Shown: positions 57,422 to 64,000 of the stretch, in pieces
Numbering within the stretch: the stretch's first letter is position 1
How the letters are laid out: every line of letters starts with the position of its first letter
From: Clarkia xantiana subsp. parviflora
Lineage: Eukaryota > Streptophyta > Magnoliopsida > Myrtales > Onagraceae
Length of the DNA: 64,000 bases
Direction: 5' to 3'
Assembly: GCA_036873135.1 (NCBI GenBank)
Contig: JAPTYO010000017.1
Coordinates: 13,268,001-13,332,000, forward strand
Notes under the pieces: model-generated
What the model was told of the DNA's origin: nothing
Seen by the model: only the letters and a program-made list of their open reading frames with translations
Databases searched by the model: none
Position numbers and translations under genes: made by a program

Positions 57422-57440
57422 CTTGGCGTCGTCTGCGGTT
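57422..57440 (+). other. Primer binding site of element H
   Basis: CTTGGCGTCGTCTGCGGTT follows the LTR; close to TTGGCGCCGTCTGTGCG in A. Confidence 0.65.
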
Positions 57441-57472
57441 TTCGAACAAGAAGCCTGGCAATAACTAGAGCT

Positions 57473-57694
57473 ATGGCGAATAGCCTACCATCAAGAGAAA
57501 AACGCCCACCTGAGGGCAACAGGCAAGGGAGACAACCTATGCCTCCAGCAAAGCCTAATCCAGAGAAAAGGCTTGCACATCCGGAACCTCAGGTAGCCCC
57601 AGAAGCACCCCAGCCTGACAATCAGGGAGGACCCTCACGCCCAGCTAGAGCTGAGTCTTCCCCTGCCACGACCCCTATGGCTCAGAGACCATAG
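57473..57694 (+). pseudogene. Element H gag N-terminal remnant
   Basis: 73 codons from ATG at 57473, rich in P, R, Q and E (MANSLPSREKRPPEGNR), ending at TAG. N-terminal gag parts of A are similarly hydrophilic. It is placed 51 bp after the LTR, as expected for gag. Further on (57870-57940) VTPDLMKELEELL may continue it. The call rests on position and composition. Confidence 0.5.
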
Positions 57695-60600
57695 GGGCAA
57701 GGGGGCAACAAAGAGGGTCATCCTAGGGATACCAATACACAATAACTCCACAGAGATACCATTATAGAACACACCCTAAGAAGCATCCATATGGAATACC
57801 AACACAAGGCATGCCAGGAAACAACAACCAGGCTCATACCACCAATACAAGGTCTATGTATTAGCAAGGAGCCCAAGGAGTGACTCCAGATTTGATGAAG
57901 GAATTAGAAGAGTTGTTAACCTATAGAAAGGCATTAAGGAAGGGGTAAGAGAGGCAATATACGCAAGTGAAGCGACATCCGCAGGCAGAGAAGTGCCCAC
58001 AGGAAGAACAACACACAAGCCCTCCAAAGGGGGCATCGTAAAAATCAAAGAATGAGGGAGCAACTGCCACCCCCAATGGGAAGGCAACAATTTGTGCCTC
58101 CAAGGCAATAAAAAACACAGGAAAGAGCTGGGACATACACCGCACTAAGGGAGGACATGCAAGTCAGACCACCAAGGAAATAAGAGTTCCAACATCCACC
58201 TCCCCATGGATACGCTCGATAGACATACAATCTGTATCACCACGAACACGACTAAGGGACATTCCAAAGAAATATTAAAGTAAGGGACATCGTCCCGACA
58301 ACCCGACAAGCCAATCGCCCAGTCATGATACAACACGACAGTTCCAATCCCTCATACATGACAACCCTCGGTACACATCCCCCTAGAACAGGGGAGCAGT
58401 CAGAAAGACAAGGATTTGAACAGGGGACTCATAGAGTACCACACCATGTTATTACATAGCTACTACAATGGGAAGTCTCATGGAGAGACGCAACGGAGTG
58501 AGATCACACATAGCTTACATGGATGATACACCTCCACATAGTCCGCCTAGCAAGGATGCGACTTTATATTACTCAAGTGGAAGGAATACACACAGACTAA
58601 TGGAGGAAGACAATTACATTACCAAGGAAACATGGGATATCAACACCCCTACACCCATATCCTTCCCATATCCTCTTATTTAATTTAACTGCATAACAAG
58701 TCAACTCCCTAAAAGGGGTAGATTTTTATACTTGATACTAACATGTTTTCCAAGAATGACCATACCGGACGCCTTCGGGCTCCATGGTATATATATACAC
58801 AGGTGGACCACTAGAAGAATCCATAAAAGGCCGTCGCCAACCAAGAGATGCACAAGCAACAGATTCCTCAATCTCAAAGAACACCTATAAGGTCAAGATT
58901 TTGGGAAAGAGCACAAGATGGAAGGCTCACTTACAAAAATAAGTTGAGCACTCTCAACATCCTATAAAGGAACTACCATGAAGGTCACAAAGGATTACCC
59001 CTACTATAACCTTCCACTAAGCACCCTAGGGCCAAGTCCGTCGAAGGATCCCATCTGGCATTGGTATGCAAGGGGGGCACCAGTCACAACATGCCCTCCC
59101 CACAAACGCCCATTAGCATAAGAGGGGGTAGCCGCGAACACATCCTTCCAAAAATGGAGGAAACCATATCACAAAGACAACGCCCACCTTCAAAGGCAAG
59201 CGCCGCCAATGGATCTATATTATTTCACAAAATAGCCAGAAGTCGCGACTACAACTAGTAAGCTCATCGCATGTAATGAAATACACTTTCATCAAAAAAC
59301 TCTCAAGGGCACCAAGCCTAGCAAAGGAAGAATGGCGACACCATCATCAAGCTTTTAAAAAGGGATATGGAAAACATAGTATTTCCACACAATGATATAT
59401 TAGTCATACAAGAGGGAATCGCTAGCTTTGACATAAAGAGAACCATAGAGAACCATAATGCATGAAGGGAGTCCGTCAGACATCTCCCATGGCCAACTAT
59501 TGATGATACTAGGGAAGAGTCAGGCATACCTAATACCAAAGGACCCCCTACTAGTAAAGGTGGTCAGAACATCAACACACCCATTAGGGACACGGCACTG
59601 CAAATGAACCAGGAACAACGATGGAACACATATCCTTACAAGTATCCTTGCATTTATCCTTGCAAAAATAAACTCCCTAGATAAAGAGGTTATCTAATAG
59701 ATGACTATGTCTCTGTTCTCAAAATATGATCCTAACCCGGAGATCCTTGGACTCCGTATTATATATGCAATGAATAACATGTTCATCAAAGATAGGTACA
59801 CGAAGATTCAAGACAGCGCCCTAAAGATTAGGCGCATACCTCTACCAAGTACGACACATTTGAGTGTTCATAAACACTCCTTCGCCATCTCACAAGAAAG
59901 GAAGGCAACCAAGGATACAAGTCCTAACAGAACAAACATCGGTAGAAAATCCTGTCATTGAAGTCATGCACCAAGAGAGAAACTCTAAAGATGCAAGATT
60001 AGCAAAAGAGATAGAGCAACATCTAGAATATGAAAAAGGAGATACATCTCCTATCAAGAGCCTTAGGGCATGATAATAGTTCTACAAGATCAACCAAAGA
60101 AGAGCTCAAAAGCTTGGGAAGTAAGGTTTCAAGATCGACCCTCACACTAGACGCACAGCCTGATCAAACACCTTGTCTGCGAATGATAAGACATTTGACT
60201 CTGGCATCCCATCAAGAGGAGAACCTCGATAAAGGGGGCACTAGAAAAATATCCCACCTTTAAGGCCATACGCCGAACACATGATGAATGAAGGTTATGA
60301 CAAAATGAAAAATAAGGGACTTGTCACCTCAACACACCTTAAACACGTATACGTACGCAATACAAATGCAGCCTCTAATGAAGCTATCCAACAAGGAATA
60401 GCCAATACGGGGGCAAACCCATGGAAAATCATGGAGCATCACCTGCAAACCTAAAGAAAAACATCCTTTTTAGGTTCAAGTCCTAATTCAAAGGAAGTCT
60501 ATAATCAAGATTCAAGGTGGGAGGAGCATGACCAATGTGACACTCCCTAAAGGCATTGAACAATACTCCAATGTAAAGGAAAATGCAAAGCACACTAAGT

Positions 60601-61437
60601 ACCACAACACTTCAAGAAGATTATCACAGCCCGATCAGACCCCCCATGCCCGAGCAAGGAGCATGGATCAGATTGACTAGTCTGAAACACACCTTCGAGA
60701 TTAACAACTCAAGACACCATGCTATGAGAAAGCTATTCGACCAAAATACAATCTCTTCCAAGATACGTTACTCCTGCTCTATCATCACCGCAAAAGTGTT
60801 TTTTCTAAAAAACACAAGGAAGGGGGGGGGGGGAGGGGAAGGAATTTACGAGCACCCCTAGGATACAAACACTGCCACATCCTAGTTACCACAAGAATGA
60901 AAATCACCCCCACCCACCCAAAGCAAAAGCCCCCCCCCCCCCCCCCAACCTCAAGAGATACATCCGACAAAGGCATTATCCAAACCATGCTTATAACTGA
61001 AACAAACAAGCATGAAAAAGAGTAAGTCCTACAAGGGACACACATCGCATACAAACAAGCAGACAAGGGAGCCCCAAGCATAAGGGGTACCCAATTAAGA
61101 AGATGAACAAGGGGCCTTCATTGGCCAAACATGAAAGGCGGTATGACCACCAAGGAACTTGGGGGGCACCAAACGAACAAGTGCTTGGTAGTCCACCTAA
61201 ATGTAAAAGAAGATATTGGAAGCAGAAGATCACAGGAGCATGCAATACCACTTCCCCTAGAAGAGGTCACATAAGAGGAAAACATCCTCAACTCCCTGTA
61301 CGAACTCGTCCTAAGTTGGCAACACACAAACATCGCCCTCGAAAGGTGATCTCCCATATTGAAGAAAAAGCGTGGTAACATGCAATATCATGGAAAGAAA
61401 ACTCAAGTAAAGATCTAAAAGGCGTATCAAAGACACA
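57695..61437 (+). other. Element H interior, no readable gag-pol
   Basis: Frames are short and I find no RT, RNase H or integrase motif. It contains a G run at about 60822-60833 and a C run at 60931-60947. It may be a replaced or heavily mutated gag-pol region. Confidence 0.5.
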
Positions 61438-61439
61438 CC

Positions 61440-62170
61440 CTACATGGGGAGTGACACAAGGTAAAGTAATATTCTGAGCCCTCCGGGAGCCTATCCCGCG
61501 AACAGATTCGACGCCCCCAAGAGCGTATCTTGAGAGTAGTTTTCATACTACGACCTTCGACGCCACCAAGAGCGTATCTTGGGAGTGGTTTCCAAAAACT
61601 ACGACCTTCGACGCCCCTAAGAGCGTATCTTGAGAGTGGTTTCCAAAAAATACAAACTTCGACGCCCCCAAGAGCGTATCTTGAGGTAGATTTCAAACTA
61701 CCAGATTCGACGCCCCCAAGAGCGTATCTTGAGGTAGATTTCAAACTACCAGATTCGACGCCCACAAGGAGCGTATCTTTGGTCTAACTTGCGCCCTCCG
61801 GGAGCCTATCCCGTGAAATGTTAAGTGCCCTCTGAGAGCCTGTCTCGTGAACAGATTTCGACGCCCACCAAGAGCGTATCTTTGGTCTAACACCTGTGCC
61901 CTCCGGGAGCCTATCAAGTGAAACGTTAAGTGCCCTCCGAGAGCCTGTCTCGTGAACAGATTTCGACGCCCACCAAGAGCGTATCTTTGGTCTAACACCT
62001 GTGCCCTCCGGGAGCCTATCCTGTGAAACGTTAAGTGCCCTCCGAGAGCCTGTCTCGCGAAAATATTTCGACGCCCACCAAGAGCGTATCTTTGGTCCTA
62101 CACCAGTGCCTCCCGAGAGCCTACCTCGTGAAATATTCACTACGCCCCTATGAGGGTATCTGAAGAGATC
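61440..62170 (+). repeat. Tandem arrays of element H
   Basis: First part (to about 61785): units of about 50 bp, with TTCGACGCCCCCAAGAGCG and TATCTTGAG, six copies. Second part: units of about 105 bp joining gccctccgggagcctatcc, gccctccgagagcctgtctc and the first unit, three copies. They lie where A, B and C have their CTTAAG arrays, but the sequence is unrelated. Confidence 0.85.
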
Positions 62171-62769
62171 ATTGCACCATACAAAGAAGAATACCATGAA
62201 ACAATTTTTCACAAGGCAAAGAGATATGATGAATACTTAATGTTTACTCTTGATGAGATGATAGGTATAATAATGAAGGAAAACATGAAAGAAGGATAAG
62301 TAAAGGAAAGCATGTACAAGGAAGAAGTCCATGACCAAAGGATCATATACAGAAGCACAAGAGGTTATCATGAAAAGTAACGAGTTATCCTACCATCCAT
62401 ATCACAAGTCAAGAGAAGTATCTCAAAGGAACCCAACACCACCAAGAAGGATAGCAAAGACATGAAATCCAAAGTTCAAGGCTCTCAAAATAAATTCGAC
62501 CCATCAAGAAGAGGAATTGCCTTACAAGTCGCACAAAGCAATCTCCGACAAACGTTATTGTCTTGCATGTCGCCCTCGCGTGACCTATGCTCGTATCAGA
62601 CTTGAACATCGTCAAGCACAACTCGTGAAGGAGACATCTAAAAAGTATGAAGGATACAACATCCGGCAAGACGAGACATCAGGACCTAACCGAACAAACA
62701 TAGCCTAAACAAAAGGCAACTATAGCAATGAAGGCTCTCCAATGAAAAAGGAATACTAAAGCACAACTC

Positions 62770-62920
62770 CATACATCGTGATGTGGCTATCATGTCCACA
62801 TACCTTGAAGTGGCTATCATGTCCACACACTGCGAAGTGGCTATCATGTCCACACACTGCGAAGTGGCTATCATATCCACACACCAAGAGGTGGTTATCA
62901 TATCCACACAAAACAAAAAT
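62770..62920 (+). repeat. 27-bp minisatellite in element H
   Basis: About five units of GTGGCTATCATGTCCACAC plus actgcgaa, from 62780 on. The repeats keep one frame open on the minus strand, but no gene is likely. Confidence 0.8.
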
Positions 62921-63193
62921 ACCATCAAGTCCACCACAAACCTAAAGAGCCAACACCTAACCTCAAAAGGAGATTCAAGAAAAAGGGAAAAACAACACCC
63001 TTCATACGCTCATCAAAGGTATGCACTTATATTTCAACCCCCTGGATGATACTAGGTAGGAAACGTCCTCATTATGAAGACAACCTCCATATCTCATGAA
63101 ATCAACCATAAAGCAAAGAATCACGACAAACACTATCGAGGGCATATAACAAAACGATCCCCACAACGATCACAACTACGATACTAGTAGAGG

Positions 63194-63850
63194 CTAACTC
63201 AAGAGCATTCTCCACCAAACTCTCAAGCAAGAATTTGCTATCTTAATCAGAGCCATGGCAAAAGAAAGGAACCTCAATAAAAGGAGATGATCACACCCAT
63301 CACCAAAAGAAAAATCTTCAACGCAAGGGTTAATAACATAACCCATAGGAAAGCCATAGACACCTTCAAAAGTCATCAAATCTACATGAAGATGAAATAA
63401 ACCTGAGACTCGGCCCCTCGGCTGGGGGGCAGAGGATAGAGAAGAGACATCAAGACCTATGATCACTCCATCGCCATCCACAGGTTGTTTCCCTTTGTCA
63501 AGCAAAGAGGGCGCCTCTTCAACCACTACCTCCTTATCATGAGAGGGAGTCAGCAAGGGGGCACTTGAAGGAGAGCCTCTCGCGGTTTCCTTCTCCTTGG
63601 CAGCCGAGGGCCCGACCTCAGAGTCAGGTTTCCGCGCCTTGGATTTAGATTGACTTGAACTCTCGCCCACCGCAAGAACCCATTCGGTAACTAGGGGCGA
63701 ACGCTCTAACAACAAGAAGGAAGCAACATGAGAACAATCATAAGTATATCACAAAGAAAAGAGAATGGAAAAAGAACATGCCGGAAGCCTCTGCAGCTTT
63801 CCCTAACTTAGAAAATTTCTTGGCCTGATGAGCAGAACTAGAGGGTTCTT
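63194..63850 (-). pseudogene. Antisense gene of element H, partial
   Basis: Minus strand. A likely exon at about 63850-63782 has SSAHQAKKFSKLGKAAEAS before a GCATG boundary. The open block 63715-63194 reads ERSPLVTEWVLAVGESSSQ, a basic and serine-rich part (SKSKARKPDSEVGPSAAKEK), an acidic part, and FEGVYGFPMGYVINP near its end. Position and composition match the middle of the A, B and I antisense genes (basic nuclear-signal-like stretch, low complexity). The N-terminal domain would be to the right, outside the window. Sequence identity to the others is weak. Confidence 0.5.
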
Positions 63851-64000
63851 CCCTCTCATTCGATTCAACGGTACGTTCGGAACGCTCCGCCTACACCTTA
63901 TACGTTTCTCCATGGAACCAACCTACAAGGGGTCATACGAGTCCCCGCCTCATACGAGTACAGCTCGGACACCCAAGACACAGGACAGTCAGATTTGGTC

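Larger units (their letters stand above)
56735..64000 (+). mobile_element. Element H: Tat-like Ty3/gypsy element, decayed, right end outside window
   Basis: 5' LTR, primer site, a proline-rich gag start, about 3.7 kb of unreadable DNA, two tandem arrays, a minisatellite, and the antisense gene on the minus strand up to the window end. The order matches A, B and C. It is inserted in G; cacat (56730-56734) would be the left target duplication. Confidence 0.78.

Noticed and set aside
60820..60950. Runs of G and C in element H, also the C run at 57239-57251
   Set aside because: Run length is prone to sequencing error; no function can be inferred.

Overview
The window is repeat-dominated nuclear DNA of a flowering plant, probably a eudicot. 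Almost all of it is LTR retrotransposons nested in one another. The only host-gene traces are broken fragments of plant genes: a plant-type reticulon, a mitochondrial gamma carbonic anhydrase and a cyclophilin-40-like protein. I see no intact host gene, rRNA, tRNA or CRISPR array.

Layout. (1) 1-4236: 3' part of element C, a Ty3/gypsy element of the Tat type, inserted in an exon of a reticulon-like gene. (2) 4237-11483: host DNA with the reticulon fragment, a 1011-bp MULE with 92-bp terminal inverted repeats and a 9-bp target duplication, single exons of a gamma carbonic anhydrase and a cyclophilin, and a 102-bp repeat present twice. (3) 11484-31901: Tat element B on the minus strand. It is split inside pol by a complete Tat element A (17273-28220, plus strand, target duplication CTCCC). 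(4) 31902-32262: AT-rich junction DNA. (5) 32263-36841: copia element E (minus, pol deleted), which carries a 535-bp hAT MITE with an 8-bp duplication. (6) 36842-37252 and 51028-51748: two pieces of an older gypsy element F, separated by copia element D (37253-51027, plus, duplication GTAAT). D is itself interrupted by element I (39101-44685). (7) 51749-56734: copia element G (minus), the third copy of the D/E family. (8) 56735-64000: element H, another Tat-like element, which leaves the window on the right.

How the parts work together. A, B and C share one plan: LTR, primer site, gag-protease-RT-RNaseH-integrase, a tandem array built on a CTTAAG core, then a gene on the opposite strand, a polypurine tract and the 3' LTR. 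The opposite-strand gene has introns, its own TATA box, a domain like the plant 'putative gypsy type transposon' family, and a coiled-coil C-terminal half. H and I carry relatives of the same antisense gene. In I it is the only gene left: gag and pol are gone. The LTRs of A, B, C, H and I share a TTAAG(C/T)ATCGGAGAGGG motif followed by a hairpin whose stem sequence differs between families but stays paired.

All elements appear defective. A has at least six frameshifts or stops. B has one pol stop plus the A insertion, and four stops in its antisense gene. D has three stops in RT/RNaseH. The gag-like ORFs of D and E are open, and no integrase is recognisable in D, E or G. Splice sites, domains and family names were read by eye without database searches.
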